64,000 nt of DNA from Breoghania sp. (GCF_030066895.1 NZ_JASJAV010000014.1:37517-101516); one strand, 5' to 3'. Counted from the first letter of the stretch, positions 18,623 through 29,664 are shown. Notes: generated by a model from the sequence alone, not told the origin. Numbers and translations: made by a program.

Positions 18623-18941
18623 CCCGGATCGCGGACCTCTCCACCAGGCTTAATTGCAGAGCCCCGTGCTCACCGACGACGGTGCGGGCGGCAGCGAAAC
18701 GAGCTTCGAAGCGGCAGGCTCTGTCTGGGGCGCGGTGATGGTGCGCGGCATGGTCGAGCGCTTTACCGATGATCGGTTTGATGGCGTCGTTACCCATCGC
18801 ATCCGCCTGCGCCATCGCGCCGATATCGCGGGCGGCTGGCGGCTTGTTCAGGGTTTGCGTGTGTTTCGTGTTCTGGCGGCAAGCGATCCGGACAATCGCG
18901 GTCGCTGGCTCGACGTGCTGGCGGAGGAGGAAGGCCGATGA
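18619..18941 (+). pseudogene. GTA gene 7: head-tail joining (stopper) protein, one frameshift
   Basis: ATG 18619 starts MTRIADLSTRL, overlapping gene 6 by four bases. An indel at about 18650 disturbs the frame. Afterwards LQSPVLTDDGAGGSETSFEA, VWGAVMVRG and the family tail GLRVFRVLAASDPDNRGRWL are in one frame to 18941. This matches phage head closure (DUF-type head-tail adaptor) proteins of about 110 residues. Confidence 0.8.
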
Positions 18942-19354
18942 CCCACGCCGCCGAGGAGCTCCAGGCAGCACTTGTCACTCTTCTCAGGAGCGATGCCACA
19001 TTGTCCGCTCTGCTGGGCGATGGTCGCGTGGAGGATGGAGCGCGCCGCGCCGCCGCCTATCCCAACATCGTGGTCGGCGAATGGACGAGCCGCCCGATTG
19101 CCGATGACGACTGGCCCGGCGAGGAGCATCAGCTGCAATTCGTCGTCTTCTCCCGCGCAGGCGGTCGCAAGGAGGCGTTGGGGTTGATGGCGCAACTCGG
19201 GAGCCTGATCGACGAGAGAGAGATTGTTCTTTCCGGGTATCGGCTGGTGAGCCTGGTGAGGATCCGCGAAACGGTCACTCGCACTCGCGACGGGCGCACC
19301 TGGCGCGGCACGGTCGTGTATCGCGCCGTGACGGAGCCGACGGGGCTGACGTGA
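18938..19354 (+). CDS. GTA gene 8: tail terminator protein (DUF3168)
   Basis: A 138-residue intact frame beginning MTHAAEELQAALVTLLRSDA, with the family segments YPNIVVGEWTSRPIADDDWPG and FVVFSRAGGRKEALGLMAQL. DUF3168 proteins cap the tail tube in siphovirus-like particles. Its start overlaps gene 7 by four bases. It is the only tail structural gene of this cluster that is clearly undamaged by my reading. Confidence 0.85.
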   Translation: MTHAAEELQAALVTLLRSDATLSALLGDGRVEDGARRAAAYPNIVVGEWTSRPIADDDWPGEEHQLQFVVFSRAGGRKEALGLMAQLGSLIDEREIVLSGYRLVSLVRIRETVTRTRDGRTWRGTVVYRAVTEPTGLT

Positions 19355-19380
19355 GCCGTCGTCATTCTCCTTTCTCTACT

Positions 19381-19469
19381 TTGTCATTGCCCGGCTTCGT
19401 CCGGGCAATCCAGCATCGTCGGCATGCACTGAGGTTGCCGGATCCCCCGGACTTCGCCGGGGGATGACA
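19381..19469. repeat. REP-like element (TTGCCCGGCTTCGTCCGGGCAATCC family)
   Basis: Two arms around CAGCATCGTCGGCATGCACTG, the right arm reading CCCCCGGACTTCGCCGGGGG. It separates genes 8 and 9. Confidence 0.85.
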
Positions 19470-19545
19470 GCGGTAGAGGTGGGGGAGCTCAGCGTCTTCC
19501 AACCAACCATTCATCTCATTTCAAGGAGAACTCAAGGAGAACACC

Positions 19546-19953
19546 ATGGGTGCGCAGAGGGGCAGGGACCTTTTGCTGAAGCTCGATACCGATGGGTCGG
19601 ACAGCTTCGTCACCGTGGCGGGGCTCAGGACCCGTCGTCTCACCTTCAACGCCGAAGCCGTCGATGTGACCGACAGCGACAGCACCGGGTGCTGGCGGGA
19701 ATTGCTGGAAGGTGCGGGCATCCGTCGCGCGGGGCTTTCCGGCGGCAGCATATTTCGCGACGGGGCCTCCGATGCAGCCGTGCGGGAGATCTTCTTCGCC
19801 GGAGCAATTCGCGATTGGCAGGTGGTGATCCCGGATTTCGGCACCGTTGCCGGGCCCTTAGGCCCTTAGCTTACCGCGCTGGAATATGCGGGCGAGGTGA
19901 CTTACGAGATGGCGCTGGAATCCGCCGGTGCGCTCACATTCAGGGTCGAATGA
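19546..19953 (+). pseudogene. GTA gene 9: major tail (tube) protein, in-frame stop
   Basis: ATG 19546 follows a duplicated AAGGAGAACTC ribosome-site region. The protein reads MGAQRGRDLLLKLDTDGSDS, then the tube signature GLRTRRLTFNAEAVDVTDSD. A TAG at 19867-19869 lies in a short repeated stretch (GGCCCTTAGGCCCTTAG). Downstream LTALEYAGEVTYEMALESAG continues in the same frame to 19953. The stop probably replaced a Gln or arose with the small duplication. About 135 residues when repaired, the normal size. Confidence 0.85.
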
Positions 19954-19981
19954 CGAGGGATTCAGGGTCGAATGACGAGGG
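19938..19981. repeat. 22-bp tandem duplication spanning the gene 9 stop and gene 10 start
   Basis: ATTCAGGGTCGAATGACGAG plus GG occurs twice without a gap (19938-19959, 19960-19981). It duplicates the end of gene 9 and the start context of gene 10 and therefore does not itself break either frame. Confidence 0.9.
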
Positions 19982-19986
19982 AGGTG

Positions 19987-20325
19987 ATGATGGTCAATCG
20001 ACACAGGGGTGAGATCGAGGCGATGCTCGACGGCCGACGCTGGACGCTTTGCCTGACGCTGGGCGCACTGGCGGAACTGGGGGATGCGTTTTCCGTCGCC
20101 GACATGGGCGCGCTTGCCGAACGCTTCGCGGAAGGTCGACTTTTGGCGCGTGATGCGGTGCGCTTCATCGGGGCGGGGCTTCGCGGTGCCGGCAACATGG
20201 TGGAGAACGAGCACGTGGAGCGCATGATGGCCGCAGGCGGCGCGCCCGGCTTTGCGGCAATCGTCGGCGATCTTCTCAAGGCGACCTTCGGCGGCGGACA
20301 GGACCTCCGGCCCTTTCGTCGGATA
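19987..20325 (+). CDS. GTA gene 10: GTA-10/tail tube-associated family protein
   Basis: A ribosome site GAGGGAGG precedes ATG 19987. The protein MMVNRHRGEIEAMLDGRRW followed by LCLTLGALAELGDAFSVADM is the characteristic start of the gene transfer agent family protein encoded by g10. The frame runs without a stop directly into the chaperone-like segment annotated next (EPFPWDEV). Either the natural boundary was lost or the two are fused here; the end given is the inferred boundary. Confidence 0.75.
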
Positions 20326-20505
20326 GAGCCCTTTCCCTGGGACGAGGTGATGTATTTCTGCCTGGCGCACCTGAGATGACCGCCGGACGTGATGTGGCGC
20401 TCCACCCCGCGCTAACTTGCCGTCGCCCTGTCGAGCGGAAAAGGGAAAAGCGAGCGGTCGAGCCGGGAACGACTGGCCGCGCTGCTGCGCCGCTATCCCG
20501 ATTGA
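20326..20505 (+). pseudogene. GTA gene 10.1: tail assembly chaperone, two in-frame stops
   Basis: EPFPWDEVMYFCLAHLR is the typical beginning of the small GTA tail assembly chaperone. The same frame then reads stop, PPDVMWRSTPR, stop, LAVALSSGKGKSERSSRERL, and ends RRYPD at 20505. The stops are TGA at 20377-20379 and TAA at 20413-20415. The second most likely replaced Glu, as in the family motif TPREL. No separate start codon is visible. Confidence 0.7.
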
Positions 20506-20574
20506 GGGGTGGAGAGATTGCAAATTGCCGCGCAACCCGTCGCGCATGACCGCTGAAACCAGAAAGGACGTTCC

Positions 20575-21155
20575 ATGTCCGATTTCGAAGATCAGGGCTT
20601 CGATCTACCCTTTGACGATCTCACCCGGTTCAGCTCCGAAATGAACCTGCTGAACTCGGCTGCAAACGATTTTTCCCGTGTTCTGTCCAGTGCGCTGAAG
20701 GGGGTCGTCTCCGACGGCAAGCAGCTTGATGACGTGTTGCGCCAGGTAGCCCTCAGCTTTTCCTCAAGCCTCGTATCCCGGTCGCTGTCCTCGCTGGCAA
20801 GCTCGGTCACGTCCGGGCTGACCAGTCTTTTCTCCGGCGGATCCGCGACGGCCTTTGCCAAGGGGGAACGGTGCGCGCCTTCGTCGAGGGCGGCGTGGTG
20901 GCGACGCCAACCTACTTTCCGATGTCGGGCGGTCAGATCGGGTTGATGGGTGAGGCGGGGGCGGGGGCGGGGGCTATCCTGCCGATGGCGTGCGGAGTCG
21001 ACGGACGGCTCGGCGTGCGGGGAGCGGGCAGGTCCGACGGTGTCGCGATGACCTTCACCGTGACGACCCCGGATGCGGAAAGCTTCAGCCGCTCCGAATT
21101 GCAGCTTTCCAGAATGGTTGCCCGCGTTGCCGGACGGGGGCAACACGGGCTGTAA
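20575..21155 (+). pseudogene. GTA gene 11: short tail tape measure protein, one frameshift
   Basis: ATG 20575 begins MSDFEDQGFDLPFDDLTRF; the helical region NSAANDFSRVLSSALKGVVS and LSSLASSVTSGLTSLFSGG are diagnostic of the short GTA tape measure. A frameshift near 20860, around AFAKGG, precedes VRAFVEGGVVATPTYFPMSG, GLMGEAGAGAGAILP and the family tail VTTPDAESFSRSELQLSRM. A GGGGGC repeat run at about 20958-20975 may be another indel-prone site. Repaired length is about 193 residues. Confidence 0.85.
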
Positions 21156-21345
21156 CACCGCTACCGCGAGGAGGGGCTGCGGCAACGGTGCGTCGGGTCT
21201 CCGGTACGGGGAGGGGAAATCCGTGCAGGAGGCCAGTCTCGGTCACTCAAGCGGACCGTTCCCCACCCTATGGAGTAACGGTGGAAGAGCTCATTGAAAT
21301 TTATCAGCGACCGGCGGGTTTATCGCGACCGGAAGGAGAGGAAAA

Positions 21346-21597
21346 TCACCCGATGGTACTGGCCCTGCGGAGTGCCTCTGCGATATCGTCCTCCAATGCC
21401 AGCCGTTCTTTCTTGATATCCTCCGTGGTCACGTCGCACGTCGGCGTGACTTTCATCTCGATGAGATGGATTTCGTGATTGACCACGCCGTAGTGCTCGC
21501 AAAGTGCGTCGAGGTGCGGATCTGACATTTTCAGTTGATGAAGTACTTGCGCTGCCTCGGGGAACTCCTCCTGCAGCTCATGGGGCACGTGCATCAT
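21346..21597 (-). CDS. YdcH/DUF465 family small protein, inserted between GTA genes 11 and 12
   Basis: An 83-residue intact protein on the strand opposite to the GTA genes: MMHVPHELQEEFPEAAQVLH, then HLIEMKVTPTCDVTTEDIKK and KERLALEDDIAEALR. The coiled, charged pattern fits the short DUF465 (YdcH) family, whose role is unknown. Most DUF465 proteins keep a central YxxxNxxIhRxE-type core; here it reads HYGVVNHEIHLIE. Its presence breaks the usual g11-g12 contiguity, so it is probably a later insertion. Confidence 0.7.
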   Translation of the reverse strand: MMHVPHELQEEFPEAAQVLHQLKMSDPHLDALCEHYGVVNHEIHLIEMKVTPTCDVTTEDIKKERLALEDDIAEALRRASTIG

Positions 21598-21686
21598 GAG
21601 CCTTTTCCTCCGTCATATGGTGACTGTTGCCCACCCACCGCCATTTCGACATGACGCAAATCAAATCCCTAGCGCAAAGGTGACGC

Positions 21687-22330
21687 ATGGCGACGATAGC
21701 GGCCTTCCACGAGGTGCGGTTTCTGGTCGCAGTCGGTTTCGGCTCCTCCGGTGGGCCAGAACGGCGCACGGATATCGTGGCGCTCGACTCCGGCAAGGAG
21801 GCGCGTAACGCTCGCTGGGCCCGCTCGCGCGCCGGTTCGATGCCGGCTACGGCATCCGCTCCTTCGACGATTTCGCGGCGGTGGTTTCTTTCTTCGAGGA
21901 GCGGCGCGGCCGCCTGTGCGGCTTCCGCTTCGGCGATCCCTTCGACTGGAAATTGGGCCTGCCCTCCGCCCAGCTCGACTCGGGCGATTGCGTCATCGGT
22001 TCAGGCGACGGGGAAAGCGATGCCTTCCAGCTCGTCAAGATCTACGGCACGGGTGCCGATCGCCTATGTCCGAACCATCGTCAAGCCAGTGGCGGGCTCC
22101 GTGCGCGTCGCCGTCGAGGAACGGAATTCACGACCGGCTTCGCGGTCGATGACACCACCGGGCTCGTCACCTTCGAGGTCGGATCGGTTTCGGCAGCCGG
22201 GGTAGAAGTCACCGCTGGATTTGCCTTTGACGTCCCCACTCGCTTCGACACCGACCGGCTGGACGTGTCGATGAGCCATTTCGCGGTGGGCGCCATCCCG
22301 CAAGTTCCCATCGTGGAGGTGCTTCCGTGA
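21687..22330 (+). pseudogene. GTA gene 12: distal tail protein (DUF2460), several frameshifts
   Basis: ATG 21687 gives MATIAAFHEVRFLVAVGFGS, then GGPERRTDIVALDSGKEARN, the DUF2460 hallmark. Coding then changes frame near 21835, near 22055 and near 22120. The other pieces are RSFDDFAAVVSFFEERRGRL, IAYVRTIVKPVAGSVRVAVE and TTGFAVDDTTGLVTFEVGSV, with the C-terminus FDVPTRFDTDRLDVSMSHF. At least three indels. It ends at 22330 overlapping the next start (GTGA). Confidence 0.85.
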
Positions 22331-23235
22331 AAACGCTAGATCCTGACCTGGCAGACCATCTCGGCTCCGGCGCCACGACGCTTGCGACCTGCTGGAAGGT
22401 GACGCGCAGTGACGGCACGGTTCTCGGTTTCACCGATCATGATGCCGATATCGTCTTCGATGGGGTGACTTATCTCGCCGACAGCGGTCCGGAGGCGAGC
22501 GAGGCGACGACAGGACCGGGCCTTGCCGTCGGCGGATCGGAGATTTCCGGTGCGCTCAACGATCTGGCTCTCTCGGCCGAGCCGTTATCGGAGGCCGATC
22601 TGGCGGCTGGCCTTTGGGACCGGGCACGCATCGAGGTTTGGCGGGTCAACTGGGCCGCCCCTGATCAGCGCGTCTTGATGCGCATTGCCGAAATCGGAGA
22701 GGTAACTCGCGCCGACGGCGGTTTCCGTGCCGAACTGCGCTCATTGGTGCAAGGATTGGAGGAGGTGCGCGGCCGCGTCTTTTCTCATGTCTGCGATGCG
22801 GATTTGGGGGACGGACGTTGCGGGGTGAATCTTCAGGCTTCGGCCTATCTGGGCTCCGGCGTGGTCAGTGCAGTTTTGGGTGAGCGCCGGATCGTTGCGG
22901 CGGGGATCGACGGCTTTGCGGAGGATTTCTTTGCCCGCGGTCTGCTGCGCTGAACCTCGGGCGACAATCTCGGCGGTGCGGTGGAGGTGGCGAGCCATGC
23001 CATCGGCGCGGACGGGGCTGTCCTATCCGTGTGGCTGGCGCCGTCGTCCGCCATTGCGATCGGCGATGCTTTCACCGTGACGGCCGGGTGCGACAAGCGC
23101 GCGGCGACGTGCCTAACGAAATTCGTCAACCTCGACAATTTCCGCGGCTTTCCGCACATGCCGGGCAATGATTTCGCCTTATCCTACCCCGACCGCGATA
23201 CCGGCGTGAACGACGACGGCACGCTGGTGGACTAG
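22327..23235 (+). pseudogene. GTA gene 13: tail hub-associated protein (DUF2163), in-frame stop
   Basis: A GTG start at 22327 gives (V)KTLDPDLADHLGSGATTLA and TCWKVTRSDGTVLGFTDHDA, the DUF2163 N-terminus. A single TGA at 22951-22953 interrupts FFARGLLR-stop-TSGDNLGG, where Trp (TGG) is expected. The rest is in the same frame through CDKRAATCLTKFVNLDNFRG to 23235, including the conserved Cys pair and PHMPGND. Repaired length about 302 residues, normal for the family. Confidence 0.9.
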
Positions 23236-23276
23236 GCGCGAAGGGAAACGGAGCACCTGCGGTGCAGCTTGCCCGC

Positions 23277-23473
23277 GCTGGATTCCGGATCTGGCCATGC
23301 AGCTTCGCTGCAGACCGTCCGGAATGACGAGCAAGGGGAGAGTTGTAACCACACGCGGATCGCGAGCGAGCAGCATCAGGCTTCCAAATTCGCGTGTGCT
23401 TACAACTCAGCCCCACATTCCCTCATTCCAGACAAGTGAGGCGCAGCCGAACGCTGATCCGGAATCCAGCGCA
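23277..23473. repeat. Two REP-like hairpins between GTA genes 13 and 14
   Basis: CTGGATTCCGGATCTGGCCATGCAGC plus GCTGCAGACCGTCCGGAAT (23277-23331) forms one element; TCATTCCAGACAAGTGAGGCGCAGCC followed by GATCCGGAATCCAGC (23412-23473) carries the reverse motif. Sequence between them has no credible gene. This family differs from the CTTCGTCCGGGC elements nearby. Confidence 0.65.
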
Positions 23474-23537
23474 ATAGGTGGCGCAACGCGCCTCCGCTTC
23501 TTTTCTTATTTCCCCATCCGAATCCTATCGAGGCCCC

Positions 23538-23995
23538 ATGCCCCAGACGACCTACACGCGGGCCGCCCTTGTCACCGAGGCGCGGGACTGCTCGGCACGC
23601 CCTATCGTCATCAGGCCTCCCTCAAAGGCGTGGGCACCGATTGCCTCGGCCTCGTGCGTGGCGTCTGGCGGGCCTTTCACGGCGTCGAGCCCACGGCTCT
23701 GCCGGCCTATACGCCCGACTGGGCGGAAGCAGGCGGTACGGAACAGCTGGCGGAAGCCGGCCGTGCCCATCTTGTGCCGCGCGAACCGGAGGAGGCACTC
23801 CCCGGCGATGTCTTTCTCTTTCGTTTCGTCTCCGGTGCCTCGGCCAAGCATGCGGGCATTCTGAGTGCGGGCACAGCGCAATCGGGCCTCTTCATCCATT
23901 CCTACGAGGCGGCTTGTGTCGTCGAAACGCGGCTGGTGCCCTGGTGGCGTCGCCGCCTCGCTTTCGTTTTCTGCTTTCCCAATGTGAGCGCGTGA
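23538..23995 (+). pseudogene. GTA gene 14: NlpC/P60 cell-wall peptidase, one frameshift
   Basis: ATG 23538 starts MPQTTYTRAALVTEAR. A one-base loss at about 23589 (ACTGCTCGG for an expected TGG-CTC-GG) shifts the frame. It then reads LGTPYRHQASLKGVGTDCLG, with the catalytic Cys, and SAKHAGILSAG, with the catalytic His, ending at 23995. In GTAs this peptidase opens the recipient's peptidoglycan for DNA entry. Its stop overlaps the gene 15 start (TGATG). Confidence 0.9.
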
Positions 23996-26900
23996 TGGCA
24001 ACTCTCATTCTCTCCACTGTCGGTCAGGCCGTCGGCACAGCGATCGGCGGTCCCATCGGCGGCGTGATCGGACGCACGGCGGGTGCGCTGGCCGGTCAGG
24101 CGATCGACCAGCAGATCTTCGGCACCACTCCTCCGTGGAAGGGTCGCGTCTCTCCTATCTCGACGTGCAGTCCTCCACCGAGGGCACGTCCATGACGCGC
24201 GTCTATGGCTGGGCATGACTGACGGGACAGGTGATCTGGGCGACGCGATTCGAGGAGGTCGTCAAGAAAGAGGAGGAGGGTGACGGCAAGGGCAGCACGA
24301 GCAGCAGTTCCTCAACCACGGTGACCACCTACTTCCTATTACGCCAATTTCGCGGTCGCTCTGTGCGAGGTGCCGGTCAGCTATATCGGCCGGGTCTGGG
24401 TCGACGGCAAGCTGATGGACACGACCGAGATCACCGTCCGCCGCTATCTCGGGAGTGAGACCCAGGAGCCGGACCCGCTGATCGAGGCAAAGCAGGGGCT
24501 TGGATATGCGCCCGGCTATCGCGGCACGGCCTATCTGGTCTTCGACCGTCTGCCGCTGGCCGATTACGGCAACCGCCTGCCGCAGATCGCGGTGGAGGTG
24601 ATCCGTTCCGTCGATCGGTTGGAGGAGATGGTGCGCGCCGTCTGCCTCATTCCGGGTGCGGGCGAGTTCGTCTATGCGGACCGGCGGGTGAAGATCAACA
24701 CGGGCGAGGGAAGCAGTTCACGCGCCAACCGCCATATCGTGCACGCCGATACCGACTGGCAGGCATCGCTCGACGAGTTGCAGGCGCTTTGCCCCAATCT
24801 GGAGCAGGTCGCGCTGGTGGTTGCCTGGTTCGGCGATGATCTGAGATGTGGCGACTGCACGATTCGTCCGGCCGTGGAGGATCACGTCACCAAGAGTTCC
24901 GGCGTCACCTGGCTGGCAGGCGGGTTGTCACGTTCCTCCGCTCGGACGGTGTCGCAAAAGGACGGCCGCCCAGCCTATGGCGGCACGCCTGCCGATGCCA
25001 CCGTCAAGGTCGCCATCGCCGATCTGAAGGCGCGCGGCCTGAAGGTCACGCTCTATCCCTTCGTGCTGATGGACGTGCCGGAGGAAAACGGCCTTGCCGA
25101 TCCCTACGGGGCAAGCGAGCAGGCCGCTTACCCCTGGTGCGGGCACATCACCTGCCATCCAGCCCCCGGCAAGACCGGGTATCCCGACACCACGGCGGAT
25201 GTGGCAGATCAGGTTGCGGCCTTTGTCGGTCAGGCTGGGCCGTCCGATTTCGCGGCAACCGCAAGCACTGTCGTCTATTCCGGCCCGGCGGAATGGTCCT
25301 GGTGTCGCTTCGTGCTGCATTACGCCCATCCGGCGGTCGCCGCCGGTGGCGTCGATGCCTTCCTGATCGGCTCGGAAATGCCCGCCCTCACGCAGGTGCG
25401 CTCCGACACGGGTTATCCTTTCGTGGAGGCCTAGGTCGCGCTTGCGGCCGATGTGCGCAGCGTTCTGGGGACCGGCACGGCGATTTCCTATGCCGCGAAC
25501 TGGTCGGAATATTCCGGACACCGGCCCGATGACGGTTCGGGCGACGTGACCTTCCATCTCGATCCGCTGTGGACCTCCGATGACATCGATTTCGTCGGCA
25601 TCGATTTCTATCCGCCGATAATCGATTGGCGCGACGGCGACCACGCCGATACAGCTCTGGCACTGGAGCCCTACGATCTCGACTATTTGCGCGGACGCAT
25701 CGCGAGCGGAGAGTATTTCGACTGGTATTACGCAAGCACCGCCGACCGGGAGGCAGGTTTACGCACGTCGATCACGGACGGGGCCTATGACAAGCCCTGG
25801 GTTTACCGCGCCAAGGATCTGGTCGGCTGGGGGTCGAATGCCCATTACGACCGCTCCGACGGGGTGGAAGCGGCAAGCCCGACGGCCTGGGTGCCGGAAT
25901 CGAAACCATCTGGCTGACAGAACTGGGCTTCCCCGCCGTTGATCGAGGGGCGAACGAGTCGAACGTCTTCTACGATCCGAAGTCGTCGGAAAGCGCCTTG
26001 CCGTATTTCTCTAACGGTGCGCGCAACGACTATCAGCAGCGCCGCGCCCTGGAAGCATTCTTGAGTTGGTGGGGAAACGATCATCCGGAACTCGCGGCCG
26101 GAGACAATCCTGTCTCCTCCGTCTACGGCGCGCCGATGGTCGCCCCGTCGGGCATCCATCTGTGGGCTTGGGATGCGCGGCCCTGGCCTGCCTTTCCATC
26201 AGATACAAGCGTGTGGGCGGATGGTGACAACTGGCAGCTCGGCCATTGGCTGAACGGACGGCTCGGAGGATGCGGGCTGGACGGCTTGGTCAGAGCGATC
26301 CTCTCCGATTTCGAGATCTCTGTGGCGGATGTGGACGTGGGAACGCTCGCGGGTTCCATCGACGGGTTCACTATTCCCTCGCCGACGAGCGCACGCGCGA
26401 TTTTGGAACAGCTTGCCACGATTTTCGGGTTCATCTCCGCCGATACGGGCACCGCGCTTGCGTTTCGCTCTCCGCTCGACCATCCGCAAGAAATGGCGCG
26501 CGGTGATCTGGCGGAACCGAGCCCGGAGATGGCGCTGTTGAGTGCAACGCGTGCGCAAGAGTCTAAACTGCCGTCCGAAATTCGCCTGAGCTTTACCGAC
26601 CCGACGCGGGACTATGCCCGCCTTGCCATCGCTTCGCGCAGGTTTGCCGGGTTGAGCCGCCGCGTGAGTGATATCGATCTCAATGTGGCGGCCGATGCGG
26701 GAATGATGCAGGTGGCGGCCGAAGCGCGTCTGCGCGATGCCTGGGCGGGGCGCGAGCGCTACGCCTTCGCCCTTTCGGAAACGGGGCTTGCGATTGAGCC
26801 CGGCGATCTCGTCACGCTCGACGGCGCGCTCATCCGCATTACCCAGATCTAGGACGGCACGATGCGTCGCTTGGAAGGGGTAAGTGCGGCTTCCGATCGT

Positions 26901-27915
26901 CTGCGGGAGCATCCGCCCGCCTCGTTGGCCCGGCGCAGCAATCTACCGAGTGCGACCTCTCCTTGATCTGCCACTTCTGAAAGGCGACGAGCCCGTCTCC
27001 GCCTTCCGTGCGGCGGCCTTCGCCCGCCCCTGGCTTGGCGGCATGACCGTCTGGTGCTCGGCAAGCGGGGCAGGCTTCGAGGCTGTGAGCGATATCTCCG
27101 AACCCGCGACCATGGGCGAATTGTCCGGAGCGCTTTTCGCCGGCCCGACGGGGCGCTGGGACGAAATCAACGAGATCTGGGTCACGCTTTACGGCGGAAA
27201 CTTGTCGGCTCGAGCCGATCTCGACGCGCTGGCAGGTGCCAATGCGGCCGCCGTCCTTTGCGATGACGGCTCCCGGGAAGTGATGCAATTCGCGCAAGCC
27301 GAACTCGTCGGCACGAATGCGTGGCGGCTTTCGCGGCTGTTGCGCGCCCAGGGTGGAACGGAGGAGTCGATGACGGCGGGGGCCTCCGTCGGTGCTGCCT
27401 TCGTGCTGCTCGATACCGGGTTGCCGCTCATCGATGTCGGGTGGGATCGGCTCTCGCTGCCGCTTTCCTGGCGGGTGGTGCCGACGGATCGTGCGATCGA
27501 TGACGACGCGGCGACTTCGCTTCAATTCGCGGTCGACGGAGTGGCGCTCAGACCGTTCTCGCCGGTGCATGTTCGGGTCCGGCGTGAGACGTCCGGCGAC
27601 GTGACGCTGAGCTGGATCCGCCGCACCCGGCTCGGCGGTGACGGTTGGGAGCAGGTGGAGGTGCCGCTTGGCGAGGATGCGGAAGCCTACGAGCTCGAAA
27701 TTCTCGCGTCTGCGGGTGGCACGGTGTTGCGCACGCTCAGCCTGACAAGCCCCGAGGCGAACTATGCAGCGGCCGACCAGATCGCGGATTTCGGCGTTCT
27801 GCCGAACGAGATTTCGCTCTCATTGACCCAGATTTCCGCCCATGTCGGGCGCGGAAGCGCAAGGAGGGCGACCGTCCATGTCTGGTACTCCGAGACTGGC
27901 CCTACCCCTGATTGA
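23995..27915 (+). pseudogene. GTA gene 15: megatron/host-specificity tail protein (GTA TIM-barrel), at least three stops and several frameshifts
   Basis: ATG 23995 gives the glycine-zipper start MATLILSTVGQAVGTAIGGP. The protein, about 1,300 residues when repaired, contains the GTA TIM-barrel-like region (GPAEWSWCRFVLHYAHPAVA and DFVGIDFYPPIIDWRDGDHA) and the phage tail receptor-binding C-terminal half. Stops: TGA 24216-24218 (likely Arg CGA), TAG 25432-25434 and TAG 26850-26852. Frame changes occur near 24150, 24340, 25900 and 26950. The last piece to 27915 is a clean 320-residue stretch. This is the largest and most damaged gene of the cluster. Confidence 0.9.
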
Positions 27916-29340
27916 GGCGGCGCAGGCGCAAAAGCACGTGACCCACAATGAGGCGTTGGTCGGGTTCGATACATTGGTCAACCTGAGAGTGCTCGACCGC
28001 GATCTGACCGCCCCGGCGGGTGGGGAGGCAGATGGCGACGCCTATATCGTCGCAAGTTCTGCAACCGGTGACTGGAAAGGCGAGGATGGCCAGATCGCCG
28101 CCAAGATCGATGGCGGCTGGCGCTTCCATACGCCCTTCGACGGGCTGATCGCCTTCGTGGTGGACGAAGAGGCGCTGATTGTCTTCTCGGACGGGAGCTG
28201 GAACAATTTCGCCTCGTTTCTCTGGCTCCAGAACCTGTCCATGCTCGGCGTCGGGACGACAGTCTCAGAGATCCAGCGGCTTTCGGTGAAGTCGGACGAG
28301 GTCATCTACTCCCATGACGATGTGACGCCGGGCAACGGCAACATGGTCGTGACCCTTAACAAGGCGGTCGATGCAAACGATGCTGGTCACGCCTTCAAGA
28401 TCGGCTGGGAGGCGCGTGCGCTCGCCGGGCTCTTTAGCGACGGCGACTATCAGATCAAGGTATCGCCCGACGGGGCCACGTTCACGACCGCCTTGTCGAT
28501 CGATCACGCAACGGGGTTGATTGGGTTCCGCGCCGGGATAAGCGGCGTGCGCGAGGCGTTGACGGCGAACCGGATCTACTACGTCGATGCAACGAGCGGT
28601 AACGACACCAATGACGGCCGCACCTCCGCTTCTGCCTTTGCCACGATCCAGCGCGCCGTCGACGAAGTGGCGACGATCGATATGGCCGGTAACGTCGCAA
28701 CGATATCGATCGCAGCCGGAACTTATGCGGAAAACGTCGGGCTGACGGATCTGGTCGGCGGCCCCTGCTACATCATCGGTGATGAGACGACACCCTCCAA
28801 CGTGTTGTTATCTCCGGCAATCGGGATTGCGATCACTGCCGCCAACGTCGTCGGATCATGGTATCTGCGCGGTTTCAAGATCGAAGGGGCAGGACTATCG
28901 CGTGGTATCCAGAGCAATTCCGCGCGGTTCACGTTTCGAAATCTGGATTTCGGCGCGATCGAGACTGTCAGTCATTATTGTCATATTTTCCCCTGGGAAT
29001 TGGCTTATTTCGAAGCGGCTGGGGACTACACGATCAGTGGCGGCAGCGGTTGTCATATCTGAAGCTCAGATAATGCGAACCTGCGGATCCTGAACCGCAC
29101 GATAACGGTTATCGGTACGCCTGCCTTCCCCGGCTATTTCACGGTTGCCATGGGGCAAAGTTCCCAGACGACCTATGGATGCACGTTTGACGGCTCGGCT
29201 ACCGGGCGACGTTATCGTGCTGAGGGGAACGGGCTTATATTTATACGGCAAGCGGGAATGAGGAGTACTTCCCCGGCGACGTGGCCGGGGATGTTGCGCA
29301 TAACGGCCTGTATGCCTGTATGTTTGAGGAGAATGGGTGA
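27878..29340 (+). pseudogene. DUF2793 / right-handed beta-helix tail-fibre-like protein, stop and frameshift near the end
   Basis: ATG 27878 begins MSGTPRLALPLIEAAQAQKH, the DUF2793 signature that follows g15 in many alphaproteobacterial GTA and prophage clusters. Residues 30-120 are the DUF2793 domain; from about residue 235 a beta-helix region starts with RIYYVDATSGNDTNDGRTSA. A TGA at 29060-29062 interrupts GGSGCHI-stop-SSDNANLRIL. A frameshift near 29235 precedes EYFPGDVAGDVAHNGLYAC, giving an end near 29340. It overlaps gene 15 by 38 bases. A cell-surface or polysaccharide adsorption role is inferred. Confidence 0.75.
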
Positions 29341-29641
29341 CAGCCCAGTCCTCTGCGAAGTCCTCCGTTTTCCGGGTCCGGCGCCATTGGCCGGGCTTAT
29401 CGCCGAACAGGGCGCAAAATTTCCCCGTTCTTGCATCGGGGGCCCCTTCCCACCGAGCGGCGACACCGTCGTCAGCGGCAGTACCGCCGGTGTCTTTGCC
29501 GAAAATCCGGTTGCCGGGGACGGATGGGGCGATCCGCTGCTTCTCGCCGTGGGGTTTGCCGTGGCCGTGCTCATGCTGGCGGGAGGCTTCGTCGCCTGGC
29601 GCTACCGCGATGAACTGCGTCTGCTCGTTGCCAGACTTTAG
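29337..29641 (+). pseudogene. Small membrane protein of unknown family, probably frameshifted
   Basis: A GTG overlapping the previous stop (GTGA) starts VTAQSSAKSSVFRVRRHWPG, while the clear membrane segment WGDPLLLAVGFAVAVLMLAG, followed by AWRYRDELRLLVARL, is in another frame and ends at 29641. One indel would join them. Position between a tail fibre and a holin suggests a lysis-related or accessory role, but I cannot identify it. Confidence 0.45.
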
Positions 29642-29664
29642 CAAACCACAAGGAGGAGATCTTC

